Assembly (NCBI GenBank): GCA_018365995.1
Contig: JAGZIY010000017.1
Coordinates: forward strand, 1-64,000
Length of the DNA: 64,000 bases
Source: Butyricicoccus pullicaecorum
GTDB lineage: Bacteria; Bacillota; Clostridia; Oscillospirales; Butyricicoccaceae
Direction: 5' to 3'
Made by a program: the position numbers and the translations under genes. The notes below the pieces were generated by a model. It was not told the DNA's origin, made no database searches, and saw only the letters and a list, made by a program, of their open reading frames with translations. Of this stretch, positions 8,902-16,644 are shown one piece after another (position 1 is the stretch's first letter; each line of letters begins with the position of its first letter).

Positions 8902-9456
8902 ATGGCACATTATGATTTGCATACGGAGAAGCTCAAAGAAATAGCACCTAAGCTGCGTGCAGGTGACACAGTGACCCTGACAGGAACGCTGTATACGGCG
9001 CGTGATGCTGCACATAAGCGCATTATAGAGGCAATGGATCAGGGGAATCCGCTGCCATTTGCGCTCGATGGCGCAGCCATTTACTATGCAGGACCAACAC
9101 CAGAAAAACCGGGACAGGTGATTGGCTCGGTTGGACCAACCACATCGGGACGTATGGACTCATATTCCCCCAAGCTGCTGGATGCGGGACTGACCTGTAT
9201 GATCGGAAAGGGCGTGCGTTCTCCAGAGGTTGCCCAAGCGATGGCGCGCAATGGGGCAGTATATATGGTTGCCATTGGCGGCGCAGGCGCTGTAAAGGCA
9301 GAGAGCGTAAAGGGGCTGGAGGTCATTGCCTATGATGATTTGGGCTGTGAATCGGTCAAGCGTCTGACGGTAGAGCAGTTTACAGCCATTGTTGCAATGG
9401 ATAGCGTAGGCGGCAACTCGTATCGAGACGGCGCAGCGCAGTACAGAAAGGAATAA
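8902..9456 (+). CDS. fumB: Class I fumarate hydratase-type beta subunit (Fe-S hydro-lyase C-terminal domain)
   Basis: This 184-residue protein matches the beta subunit of two-component class I fumarases and tartrate dehydratases. Typical segments are LRAGDTVTLTGTLYTARDAAH, GPTTSGRMDSYSP and GKGVRSPEVAQAM. The beta subunit supplies substrate-binding residues, while the alpha subunit carries the [4Fe-4S] cluster. No alpha-subunit gene precedes it, although alpha and beta are normally adjacent; here a DivIVA-like gene takes that place. The alpha gene may lie elsewhere, or the substrate may differ. It ends with its own terminator. Confidence 0.88.
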   Translation: MAHYDLHTEKLKEIAPKLRAGDTVTLTGTLYTARDAAHKRIIEAMDQGNPLPFALDGAAIYYAGPTPEKPGQVIGSVGPTTSGRMDSYSPKLLDAGLTCMIGKGVRSPEVAQAMARNGAVYMVAIGGAGAVKAESVKGLEVIAYDDLGCESVKRLTVEQFTAIVAMDSVGGNSYRDGAAQYRKE

Positions 9457-9472
9457 AAGGTTTCAACAAATC

Positions 9473-9502
9473 GTGCGGGAGCTTGCCTTCCGCACTTCTT
9501 TT
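9473..9502 (+). terminator. Terminator after the fumarase beta gene
   Basis: GTGCGG (9473-9478) pairs with CCGCAC (9490-9495), followed by TTCTTTTT. Confidence 0.75.
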
Positions 9503-9552
9503 TGCGCATTTTGATTCATATAGTGTCAGAGAAGCATTGGGAGGTGCGCAGG

Positions 9553-10428
9553 ATGGAGCAGATTGGAATGAAAAGGCTCCTGTGTCAGATGCTGGCAACT
9601 GTTATGGTGCTGGGGGGATTGTTTGTATGGAATACCCGCGGAGCAACAGTGTCTGTGCTTGCACAGGAGCAGGTGGATTTGCCCGTACTTATGTATCATA
9701 GTATCCTAAAAGATGAAGCAAGAGCAAATGACTATGTTTTAAGTCCGGGGACGCTTGCTGCGGATTTGGATTATCTCAAGCAGCATGGATATGAAACTGT
9801 CACGATTTCGCAGCTTGTGGATTATGTGGACGGACAGGGAGACCTGCCGGAGAAACCGATTTTGATTACTTTCGATGATGGATTTTATAACAATTATCTA
9901 TATGCTTATCCGCTTCTTAAGGAAAGAGGGATGTGTGCTGTCATTTCCCCAATCGGCAGGGAAGCTGTTTTGTATACGGAAAATGAACAGGAAAATGCGT
10001 ATTGGTCTTATTTATCCATGAAACGCCTGATCGAAATGCAGGAAAGCGGCGTATTTGAAATCGCAAATCACTCGTATCAGATGCATGCAAATGATGTGCG
10101 CAATGGGTGCCTCAAAAAGCGGGGAGAGCCGGAAAATGCCTATGAAGCGATGTTGGAAGCCGATACCAGACAGGCGCAGACCGTGCTTGCAGAGGGTGGG
10201 CTGACACCGCCCCTGTGTTATACCTATCCGTTTGGGGCATACAGCCAGGAGACCGAGCGGGTTATGAAAAAGCTCGGCTTTCGCTGTACACTGAGTTGTG
10301 AGGAAAGACACAATGTCCTTACCAGAGATCCAGCGTGCTTGTATCTGCTGGGAAGATATAACCGCCCATCGGGCATTGCGACAGATACATTCTTTGCGAA
10401 AATGCTTCACGAGGAGGGAAAAAAATGA
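9553..10428 (+). CDS. Polysaccharide deacetylase (CE4/NodB)
   Basis: This 291-residue exported protein has an N-terminal hydrophobic signal or anchor (LLCQMLATVMVLGGLFVW). The NodB deacetylase domain begins with LPVLMYHSIL and contains the metal/catalytic motif ITFDDGFYNNY, the histidine motif NHSYQMHAND and YPFGAYS. The family removes acetyl groups from GlcNAc polymers such as peptidoglycan. The ATG at 9553 follows GGGAGGT (9539-9545). A possible TTG start at 9502 falls on the upstream terminator. Its stop overlaps the next start as ATGA. Confidence 0.9.
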   Translation: MEQIGMKRLLCQMLATVMVLGGLFVWNTRGATVSVLAQEQVDLPVLMYHSILKDEARANDYVLSPGTLAADLDYLKQHGYETVTISQLVDYVDGQGDLPEKPILITFDDGFYNNYLYAYPLLKERGMCAVISPIGREAVLYTENEQENAYWSYLSMKRLIEMQESGVFEIANHSYQMHANDVRNGCLKKRGEPENAYEAMLEADTRQAQTVLAEGGLTPPLCYTYPFGAYSQETERVMKKLGFRCTLSCEERHNVLTRDPACLYLLGRYNRPSGIATDTFFAKMLHEEGKK

Positions 10429-10718
10429 GTGTATGTGAAGGATATTGTACGCTGGCAGCGTTGCGGTGCAGAGAGGTCATCAATCTCTGTGACGGTGCGC
10501 GTATGGGATATGTGAGCGATATCCAGTTCGATATCAACAGCGGGAGGATCACCGCATTCATTGTGCCGGAGACAGCAGGCGTTCTAGGGCTGCTTGGAAA
10601 GGGAGAGGATGCAGTGATTTCTTGGGACTGCATAGAAAAAATCGGAGAAGATATTATTTTTGTAAGGTATCAGAGACCTTGCCCCGAACCACGTCCGCAT
10701 AAACGATTTTGCTCATAA
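10425..10718 (+). CDS. YlmC/YmxH family sporulation protein (PRC-barrel)
   Basis: This 97-residue protein fits the PRC-barrel family of YlmC/YmxH: CREVINLCDGARMGYVSD followed by the beta-rich RITAFIVPE ... WDCIEKIGEDIIFV. Members are found in endospore formers, and their biochemical role is unclear. Start and deacetylase stop overlap (10425-10428), so the two are co-translated. No terminator is obvious after it, so read-through into the rpsB leader is possible. Confidence 0.88.
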   Translation: MSVCEGYCTLAALRCREVINLCDGARMGYVSDIQFDINSGRITAFIVPETAGVLGLLGKGEDAVISWDCIEKIGEDIIFVRYQRPCPEPRPHKRFCS

Positions 10719-10744
10719 AAAATAAAAAAAGTGTAAAAATACCT

Positions 10745-10774
10745 TTGACAAAGGAACTTACTATATGGTATGAT
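10745..10774 (+). promoter_or_regulatory. Sigma-A promoter of rpsB
   Basis: TTGACA (10745-10750) and TATGAT (10769-10774) are 18 bp apart. The transcript would have a leader of about 108 nt. Confidence 0.75.
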
Positions 10775-10793
10775 AACACGGTATGAATACACA

Positions 10794-10861
10794 CATCTCG
10801 CGATGCACGCGGCGGGTGACTGCTCTTGAAACAGTTGCCGCCTGTCAGATGAAACGAGATG
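10794..10861 (+). promoter_or_regulatory. Structured rpsB leader, candidate S2 autoregulatory element
   Basis: A 7-bp stem (CATCTCG 10794-10800 with CGAGATG 10855-10861) encloses an inner hairpin (GGCGG 10811-10815 with CCGCC 10838-10842, then ACTG/CAGT). It ends just before the rpsB ribosome binding site at 10873-10880. S2 feedback on its own leader is known in other bacteria; assigning it here is inference. Confidence 0.45.
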
Positions 10862-10888
10862 GAGGAAAAACCAAGGAGGAATTTCATT

Positions 10889-11617
10889 ATGGGAGTTATT
10901 TCTATGAAGCAGCTGCTGGAGGCTGGCGTACATTTCGGTCATCAGACTCGCCGCTGGAACCCGAAGATGGCAACCTACATCTTCACAGAGCGTAATGGTA
11001 TCTACATCATCGATCTGCAAAAGACCGTCAAGAAGCTGGAGGAGGCTTACTTCTTCGTTCGTGACACCGCTGCAAATGGCGATTCAATCCTGTTTGTAGG
11101 CACCAAGAAGCAGGCACAGGACGCAATCAAGGAAGAAGCTGAGCGCTGCGGTCAGTACTTTGTAAACGCACGTTGGCTGGGCGGCATGCTCACAAACTTT
11201 AAGACCATGCGTACCCGTATCAATCGTCTCAACCAGCTCAAGAAGATGCAGGAAGATGGTACTTTCGATTTGCTCCCGAAGAAGGAAGTTATCAAGCTGC
11301 AGCTTGAGATTGCAAAGCTCGAAAAGTATCTGGGCGGCGTTAAGGAAATGAAGAAGCTGCCGGGTGCTATGTTTGTTGTTGATCCGCGCAAGGAAAAGAA
11401 TGCAATCGCTGAGGCAAAGAAGCTGGGTATTCCGGTTGTTGCGATTGTTGATACTAACTGTGATCCGGACGAAGTAGATTACGTAATCCCGGGCAACGAC
11501 GATGCAATTCGTGCAATCAAGCTGATTTCTCAGACCATGGCAAACGCTGTGCTGGAAGGCAAGCAGGGTGAACAGCTGGAGGTTGCAGCTGAGGAAAAGG
11601 AAACTGTTGCTGAGTAA
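10889..11617 (+). CDS. rpsB: 30S ribosomal protein S2
   Basis: This 242-residue protein is full-length uS2, which binds late at the 30S head-body junction and is needed for mRNA docking. Conserved segments are LLEAGVHFGHQTRRWNPKM at the N-terminus, FVNARWLGGMLTNFKT and PVVAIVDTNCDPDEVDYVIPGNDDA. AAGGAGGA (10873-10880) lies 8 nt before the ATG at 10889. A second ATG five codons later would also give a normal S2. It is paired with tsf, the usual order, with an unusually strong hairpin between them. Confidence 0.97.
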   Translation: MGVISMKQLLEAGVHFGHQTRRWNPKMATYIFTERNGIYIIDLQKTVKKLEEAYFFVRDTAANGDSILFVGTKKQAQDAIKEEAERCGQYFVNARWLGGMLTNFKTMRTRINRLNQLKKMQEDGTFDLLPKKEVIKLQLEIAKLEKYLGGVKEMKKLPGAMFVVDPRKEKNAIAEAKKLGIPVVAIVDTNCDPDEVDYVIPGNDDAIRAIKLISQTMANAVLEGKQGEQLEVAAEEKETVAE

Positions 11618-11643
11618 AGCGCAGAACAAACTGTGTAATTTTC

Positions 11644-11693
11644 GCAGGGCGCGACGCCCCCGGCGCGCCGGTAAGTCGCGCCCTGCTTATTTA
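11644..11693 (+). terminator. Large hairpin terminator between rpsB and tsf
   Basis: A perfect 12-bp stem (11644-11655 with 11675-11686) is capped by a second palindrome (CCGGCGCGCCGG, 11660-11671) and followed by TTATTTATT. It probably gives partial termination or transcript-end protection, setting the S2:EF-Ts ratio, because no strong new promoter precedes tsf. Confidence 0.7.
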
Positions 11694-11727
11694 TTGTATA
11701 AAATTCTTATATTTGGAGGAAACAAAA

Positions 11728-12660
11728 ATGGCTTTTACTGCTGCTGACGTAAAGAAGCTGCGCGAGCAGACCAGCGTAGGCATGATGGAGTGCAAGAAGG
11801 CACTGACCGAGGCTGATGGTGACTTTGACAAGGCAATTGAACTGCTGCGCGAAAAGGGTCTGGCAAAGGCTGCAAAGAAGGCAGATCGTGTTGCTGCTGA
11901 GGGTGTTGTTTGCGCGAAGGTTTGCGATGAGTGCGGCGTTGCTGCAATCGTTGAGGTCAATGCAGAGACCGACTTTGTTGCAAAGAATGCAGATTTCCAG
12001 ACATTTGTAAACGACGTTGCAACCGTAATCATCAAGGAGAATCCGGCTGACGTTGAGGCACTCAAGGCTTGCAAGATGGGCGACCTGACCGTTGAGACTG
12101 CTCTGCAGGAGAAGGTTCTGACCATCGGTGAGAACATTCAGATCCGCCGTTTCGAGCGTTTTGACAACAGCACTGTAAACGTTGCATACAACCACATGGG
12201 TGGCGTAATCGGCACTCTGGTTGCACTTCAGGTTTCTGATAACCTCAAGGATAATGCAACCGTGAAGGAACTGGGCAAGGACATCGGCATGCAGTCCGCT
12301 GCAATGAACCCAACTTATATGGATAAGTCTGAGGTTGACGCTGCCGTTCTGGAAAAGGAGAAGGAAATCCTTTTGGCACAGGCTCTGGAGGAGAACAAGA
12401 CCGCTGCAAAGCCGAAGCCGGAGCAGATCATTCACAAGATGGTAGAGGGTCGTATCGGCAAGTACTACGAGGAGAATTGTCTCTTGCAGCAGGCTTTCGT
12501 TAAGGAGAACAAGGTTTCTGTTGAGGGTCATATCGCAGCAGTTGCAAAGGAACTTGGCGGCGAAATCAAGCTGGTAAAGTGTGTTCGTTTCGAAAAGGGC
12601 GAGGGCATCGAGAAGAAGCAGGACGATTTTGCAGCAGAGGTTGCTTCTATGGCAAAGTAA
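11728..12660 (+). CDS. tsf: Elongation factor Ts
   Basis: EF-Ts (310 residues) is the nucleotide-exchange factor that regenerates EF-Tu-GTP. The UBA-like N-terminal domain (FTAADVKKLREQTSVGMMEC) and the conserved TDFVAKNADF motif near residue 80 are present, followed by the core and the C-terminal EDNCLLQQ-like segment. ATG 11728 is preceded by TTGGAGGA at the right distance. Downstream of tsf there is no pyrH or frr, so the unit ends at hairpins after 12700. Confidence 0.97.
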   Translation: MAFTAADVKKLREQTSVGMMECKKALTEADGDFDKAIELLREKGLAKAAKKADRVAAEGVVCAKVCDECGVAAIVEVNAETDFVAKNADFQTFVNDVATVIIKENPADVEALKACKMGDLTVETALQEKVLTIGENIQIRRFERFDNSTVNVAYNHMGGVIGTLVALQVSDNLKDNATVKELGKDIGMQSAAMNPTYMDKSEVDAAVLEKEKEILLAQALEENKTAAKPKPEQIIHKMVEGRIGKYYEENCLLQQAFVKENKVSVEGHIAAVAKELGGEIKLVKCVRFEKGEGIEKKQDDFAAEVASMAK

Positions 12661-12703
12661 GCGCATTGCGCCTGTGCCCAAAACAAGCATATTATTCTAA
12701 AAT

Positions 12704-12738
12704 AAAGGGTCTGAGGAATTTGTTTCCTCAGACCCTTT
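12704..12738 (-). terminator. Perfect 15-bp hairpin after tsf
   Basis: The arms 12704-12718 and 12724-12738 are perfectly complementary. The plus side lacks a T run, while the minus side has TTTATTTTAG, so as a classic terminator it points to minus-strand transcription from the hypothetical gene at 13001. Confidence 0.55.
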
Positions 12739-12802
12739 GAGTTCTTCAGAAAGCTGCGGTTTTTCGATGAGTGAGTGTCCGTCGTACAAAGCACTTTGAA
12801 CG

Positions 12803-12850
12803 AAAAATGCCCAAAATCGCGCATCAATGAGCGATTTTGGGCATTTTTTT
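12803..12850 (+). terminator. Strong terminator downstream of tsf
   Basis: An 18-bp perfect stem (12803-12820 with 12831-12848) is followed by a run of T. Confidence 0.8.
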
Positions 12851-13000
12851 CTGTATAAAAAATTACATACACGTCGTGACGTTTTACAGAATTGTGTGGG
12901 TGCCATGGCAAGAAATACTTTTTCGACAGCCTAACTGAAGTATGCACTTCGCGTTTTTTATAAGAGATTTTTAGGATATCAGTGGCTGGCGCATCTGCTT

Positions 13001-13651
13001 TTATACAGAAAGATTGATATCAAGCTTGGGAGTAGGCTTGTTTTCAGCTGCTTCCTTGCGAGCAGCTTCATAAGCTTCCTTATAAACGCGGTCGGCTTCT
13101 TGCTTAAAGTCGATCTCCTTTTGGGTTGGGGTTTCCTTCCAGCCATCCTTGCGGGCAGGATCATAGGACAAGATTTCATTGCCACTCTGGTCATATACAG
13201 ACAGCTTGCCGCCAATGGGGGCAGTGGGTGTAAACTTTGCGGAGTAGGAAGGAAAGCCGGGAATGTTGTGAATAAAGGTAGGATCGCCGTTTGGAATACT
13301 TGGCGTAGTCTGTACCATGGACTTGAACATGGTCATCAGCTGACCACGGTCAGGAGAAATATTGTTTTGTATCTGATATTTTTTAAGATAAGCGCCATAG
13401 GTATCGGCGCTCATGAAGTCATCTTTTTTTGCATCGTTCTTTGCCATTTCCTGAATATCTGCAAAGACCTTGTCCGGCAGGGAACTGTTATTGTTTGGCT
13501 TCTCTGTGCCGTCCGGACGTGTAGAGTCATCCACAGAGGGGTTGTTTTCTGGTTTTTGCTCTGTATCTGTGGGCTTCTGCGGACGAAGCTCAGGATTCAA
13601 TTGATGCTGACGATATATACTGGTAAACGTGGAAGAACCTGAAACATTCAT
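13001..13651 (-). CDS. Hypothetical protein, Pro/Asn-rich N-terminus
   Basis: This 216-residue soluble protein has no recognised family. Residues about 15-65 are disordered and rich in Pro, Glu and Asn. The rest looks globular, with an Asp/Lys-rich helical stretch and a beta region containing GGKLSVYDQSGNEILSYDP. A Glu/Ala/Lys helix lies near the end. No signal peptide or membrane helix is seen. AAGGAG precedes the ATG at the right distance. The overall design recalls Bacillota proteins coded near flagellar or cell-surface genes, but that is only an impression. Confidence 0.7.
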   Translation of the reverse strand: MNVSGSSTFTSIYRQHQLNPELRPQKPTDTEQKPENNPSVDDSTRPDGTEKPNNNSSLPDKVFADIQEMAKNDAKKDDFMSADTYGAYLKKYQIQNNISPDRGQLMTMFKSMVQTTPSIPNGDPTFIHNIPGFPSYSAKFTPTAPIGGKLSVYDQSGNEILSYDPARKDGWKETPTQKEIDFKQEADRVYKEAYEAARKEAAENKPTPKLDINLSV

Positions 13652-13784
13652 ATGTATATGCTCCTTTTCAAAGAATACTAGATGAAATGATTTATCACAA
13701 TATCGACCATTTCTTCAAAAACTTTAGTGGTTTTTATAAAACGTGAAACGATATTTTGCCAAGCATGCTCAGATATCTCTAGGT

Positions 13785-14837
13785 TCAATCAATGTTTTGT
13801 GAACAGACGATAGAAATGTTGGTGCTCAGCTGATCTGCTTTGGGATATTGTCCTTTGTGGAGCAGATCACACAGCAATATAAGAGGTTGATATCCTTGTC
13901 GAAACATATCTTGTGTGATGGTCAAATCGAGTGTTCCCTCTTGCAGCATCTGGCGTGTGTGTTCTGACATATCATGTGCAATAACACGAATCTTTCCGGT
14001 CATATCCGCGGCTTGAATGGCATCGATACACCCTGTGACACTGCGATTCGCCATATAGATTGCATGGACTGTGGGACAGTCACGCAGCGCAGCGCTGACT
14101 TTGTTGTAAGTGACACGGTAATCATTGTAGCTTTCCAGTACCTCAATTTGGTTGCTGGAAAAACCTAATTTTCGCATATGAGAGCAAAAACCATCAAGGC
14201 GTGTACGATGTCCGTGATAATCCAGATTGCCGACGACAGCCAAGATTTGTGCATTGGGTGCGAGGCATTTGCTCATGAGTTCTGCTGCGATTCTTCCGCT
14301 TTTTGCATAGTCCTGTCCAACAAAGCACAGACGTTTGCTTTCTGGCAAATCGGAATTGAGCGTGATACAGGGGATTCCCTGCTCAACCAAATCATTGATT
14401 TTTGCCTCGATCATGATATCGTTCAGTGCACACAATGCAATCCCTTTTGCACCCCAATCGATTAGACTATCCAACAATTCGATTGCCTCACGGGGCGTGT
14501 CGGTTTCGCAGCTGCATACACGGATATCCACCTGCCTGCTGGACAAAACACGCCGGGCTTCTTCGATCCCGCGCGTCACCTCAGTGCGGAATGTGCCTGT
14601 CCAGTTGGGGAGCAGTACGCCCAACCGAATTGGTGGATATTGGTTTTGTACCTGCGGGTCAGATGCTTGCCGATGCGCTTCTCGGGGAGAAAGATATCCG
14701 GTCTCCTGAACAGCTCGAAGAACACGTTCCCGCACGTCCGCACGCACATAAGAGCGATTATTCAGCACGCGGTCAACTGTGCCGCGTGACACACCAGAAC
14801 GCTTTGCGAGATCTGCTATTGTGGGACGTTTGCCCAT
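13785..14837 (-). CDS. LacI/GalR-family transcriptional regulator
   Basis: This 350-residue regulator has an N-terminal LacI helix-turn-helix (TIADLAKRSGVSRGTVDRVL) and a periplasmic-binding-protein-like effector domain to the end (RLGVLLPNWTGTFRTEVTRG; LDGFCSHMRKLGF; TGKIRVIAHDMSE). Its domain is of the sugar-sensing type. It is transcribed divergently from a sugar-binding lipoprotein/inositol dehydrogenase operon that starts at 15574, so it very likely controls that operon. The ATG at 14835-14837 follows AGGAGGAC; a longer in-frame start would read through the tandem repeat. Confidence 0.9.
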   Translation of the reverse strand: MGKRPTIADLAKRSGVSRGTVDRVLNNRSYVRADVRERVLRAVQETGYLSPREAHRQASDPQVQNQYPPIRLGVLLPNWTGTFRTEVTRGIEEARRVLSSRQVDIRVCSCETDTPREAIELLDSLIDWGAKGIALCALNDIMIEAKINDLVEQGIPCITLNSDLPESKRLCFVGQDYAKSGRIAAELMSKCLAPNAQILAVVGNLDYHGHRTRLDGFCSHMRKLGFSSNQIEVLESYNDYRVTYNKVSAALRDCPTVHAIYMANRSVTGCIDAIQAADMTGKIRVIAHDMSEHTRQMLQEGTLDLTITQDMFRQGYQPLILLCDLLHKGQYPKADQLSTNISIVCSQNID

Positions 14838-14864
14838 TTGATATGTCCTCCTGTGTTTCGATTT

Positions 14865-15080
14865 TGTGACTACTATACCACAGCGGCAAGAAACAGAAGC
14901 ACATCTTGCTGCATTATGCGCCGCTGGTGGTATAATCGTGAAATATTCAGTATAATAGTCACTTGTGTGACTATTATACCACAGCGGCAAGAAACAGAAG
15001 CACATCTCGCTGCATTATGTGCCGCTGGTGGTATAATCGTGAAATATTCAGTATAATAGTCACTTGTGTGACTATTATAC
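14865..15080. repeat. 101-bp tandem repeat of nested palindromes (2 copies plus a 15-bp partial)
   Basis: Copy 1 spans 14865-14965, copy 2 14966-15066, and a partial copy ends near 15080. The copies differ at three positions, all C/T changes. Each unit starts with GTGACTATTATAC (or a one-base variant) and ends with its exact complement GTATAATAGTCAC, so each junction is a perfect 13-bp hairpin with loop TTGT (14950-14979 and 15051-15080). Inside copy 2, 14973-14988 pairs with 15021-15037 (16 bp, one bulge), which encloses GCACAT/ATGTGC. TATAAT occurs on both strands. It lies between the regulator gene and the operon it probably controls. Confidence 0.9.
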
Positions 15081-15147
15081 CATAGTTCATAGATGGTGTA
15101 TAGATTTCTATGGCACATAAGCACAGAAATCAAGGGGTTTTGGCTTG

Positions 15148-15167
15148 ATATGTGCTTTTACACATAT
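15148..15167. promoter_or_regulatory. Candidate operator palindrome ATATGTG-N6-CACATAT
   Basis: This is a perfect 7-bp inverted repeat. The words GCACATA and TATGTGC also recur at about 15113-15120 and three times at 15471-15506 just after the operon promoter, as expected for regulator sites. Linking them to the LacI protein is inference. Confidence 0.4.
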
Positions 15168-15441
15168 GGTCTAAGAATTGAGAATCCCTTGAAAAAAATA
15201 GATTTTACCAGATAGACTTTCTTTTTTGTTATAAAATAGATGAAATTTGCTTTTTGTATGTTGCTTGTAGTACAGAAAAATCAGATGTATTGTCTAGTTT
15301 TTACGGAAAAAGATTGTATATTCTAATTTTTTGTTTTGATTTTTGCACAGAATTATGCTTTTTGATTCTTTTAAGAACTATTTTTATTCTGTATTTTCAG
15401 AAGTTTTGAAAAAGGGAGATAGATTTTCTTTTTTCCTGTGG

Positions 15442-15470
15442 TTGACAGTTTTCCTTTGCATGGATATAAT
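15442..15470 (+). promoter_or_regulatory. Perfect-consensus sigma-A promoter of the sugar/inositol operon
   Basis: TTGACA (15442-15447), a 17-bp spacer and TATAAT (15465-15470) match the consensus exactly. Three CACATA words follow immediately downstream. A consensus promoter of this kind would need a repressor to be regulated. The rest of the 15081-15441 gap is AT-rich with no gene. Confidence 0.85.
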
Positions 15471-15573
15471 AAGCACATAAAAACACATAGCACATAAATG
15501 CACATATTGTGGAGAGTATCTGCCGATATTTTCCGAAGCTTTTGTGAAAATCCCAATTCAGAAAGGACTTGTT

Positions 15574-16587
15574 ATGATGAAAAAGAGAAATTCAGTTGCA
15601 GCGATTGTAGCAGGAATTCTGGCGCTTACACTGACCGCCTGCAGCAGTTCGGCACCCTCTGGTGATGCGTCTGCAAATTCAGAAGGCGCGAAACAAGAAC
15701 CATTTGAAATCAGTATGATTCTCAAGACCAATGCAGCAGAGTTTTGGCAGCTGATTCAGGCAGGTGCAGAAGCGTATGAAAAGGAACATCCCGACCTTGT
15801 GAAGCTTTCCATTAAGGGACCACCGGCAGAGACCTACTACGATGAACAACTGAACATGCTGCAAACAGATCTTTCAATCGATACCTATGACGGCTACTTG
15901 ATTGCGCCGCTTCAATCGGAAGCTGCGGCAGCACAGATTGCAAATACTGATAAACCGGTCATTGCATTTGATACCAACATTGATTCTCCCAAATGTCTGA
16001 GTTTTGTGGGCACAGGAAACAAAGAAGCGGCAAAGCAGGGAGCAATTGCGGCGGTAGAAGCCGCGAAGGAAGCTGGCTGGGAGGAGATCAAATGTATTGA
16101 AATCGCAGGTGTACAAGGCGATGCAACCAATACCGCACGCATGGAAGGTTTCCGCGAGGGAATCAACGAGAGTGGAGGTCAATTCCTTGATGATGAGGTT
16201 CAATATGCAGAAGCCGTTGCAGACAAGGCAGTAAATGCAATGGAAGCGATTATGGGAAAGTATCCGGACGGAGTCGCAATCATTTGTGCAAATAACGATG
16301 ATATGGCAATGGCAGCCGCACGTACTGCAAAATCCAATCCGGCATATGATAAGACCATTTTCCTTGGCTTTGATGGGCAGATGTCTGCGTGTGAGGCGGT
16401 GTTATCCGGCGATTTGACGATGACAGCGGCACAGAACAACTATGATATTGGATATACCGCAGTTGAAACAATGGTTGAGGTTCTTCAAGGTAAAGAAGTC
16501 GAAAAGTTCATCGATACTGGTACGGAAATCATTACCAAGGAAAATGCTGCCGAGCGTGTGGAACGCATGAAGGGCTATATACAGTAA
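15574..16587 (+). CDS. Sugar ABC transporter substrate-binding lipoprotein (RbsB-like)
   Basis: This 337-residue exported protein has a lipobox (LALTLTAC) and a periplasmic-binding fold of the ribose/inositol type: FEISMILKTNAAEFWQLIQAGAEAYEK, YLIAPLQSEAA, GAIAAVEAAKEAG, ICANNDDMAMAAARTAK and FLGFDGQMSACEAVLSGDLTMTAAQN. Members capture a sugar or polyol for an ABC importer. No permease or ATPase gene follows, so it may use a transporter coded elsewhere or act as a sensor. GAAAGGA precedes the start; the ATG codons at 15574 and 15577 are both possible. It is the first gene of the operon. Confidence 0.9.
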   Translation: MMKKRNSVAAIVAGILALTLTACSSSAPSGDASANSEGAKQEPFEISMILKTNAAEFWQLIQAGAEAYEKEHPDLVKLSIKGPPAETYYDEQLNMLQTDLSIDTYDGYLIAPLQSEAAAAQIANTDKPVIAFDTNIDSPKCLSFVGTGNKEAAKQGAIAAVEAAKEAGWEEIKCIEIAGVQGDATNTARMEGFREGINESGGQFLDDEVQYAEAVADKAVNAMEAIMGKYPDGVAIICANNDDMAMAAARTAKSNPAYDKTIFLGFDGQMSACEAVLSGDLTMTAAQNNYDIGYTAVETMVEVLQGKEVEKFIDTGTEIITKENAAERVERMKGYIQ

Positions 16588-16644
16588 TGCAGACCATGCT
16601 GAAAAAGATTCATATATTTTATTGATTTTAATAAGGAGATTTTT

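Larger units (their letters stand above)
12661..13000. other. Hairpin-rich gene-free stretch after tsf
   Basis: The stretch holds three inverted repeats: 12704-12738, 12803-12848 and a short one at 12937-12950 followed by TTTTTT. Between them are non-coding remnants such as TTTTTCGACAGCCT (12920-12933). No gene is supported. It may include a decayed small mobile or repeated intergenic element. Confidence 0.5.

Noticed and set aside
11707..12690. Minus-strand open frame opposite tsf
   Set aside because: Leu/Cys-rich shadow of tsf; no support.
14873..15133. Short open frames inside the 101-bp tandem repeat
   Set aside because: They only reflect the repeat reading in each frame; there is no binding site.
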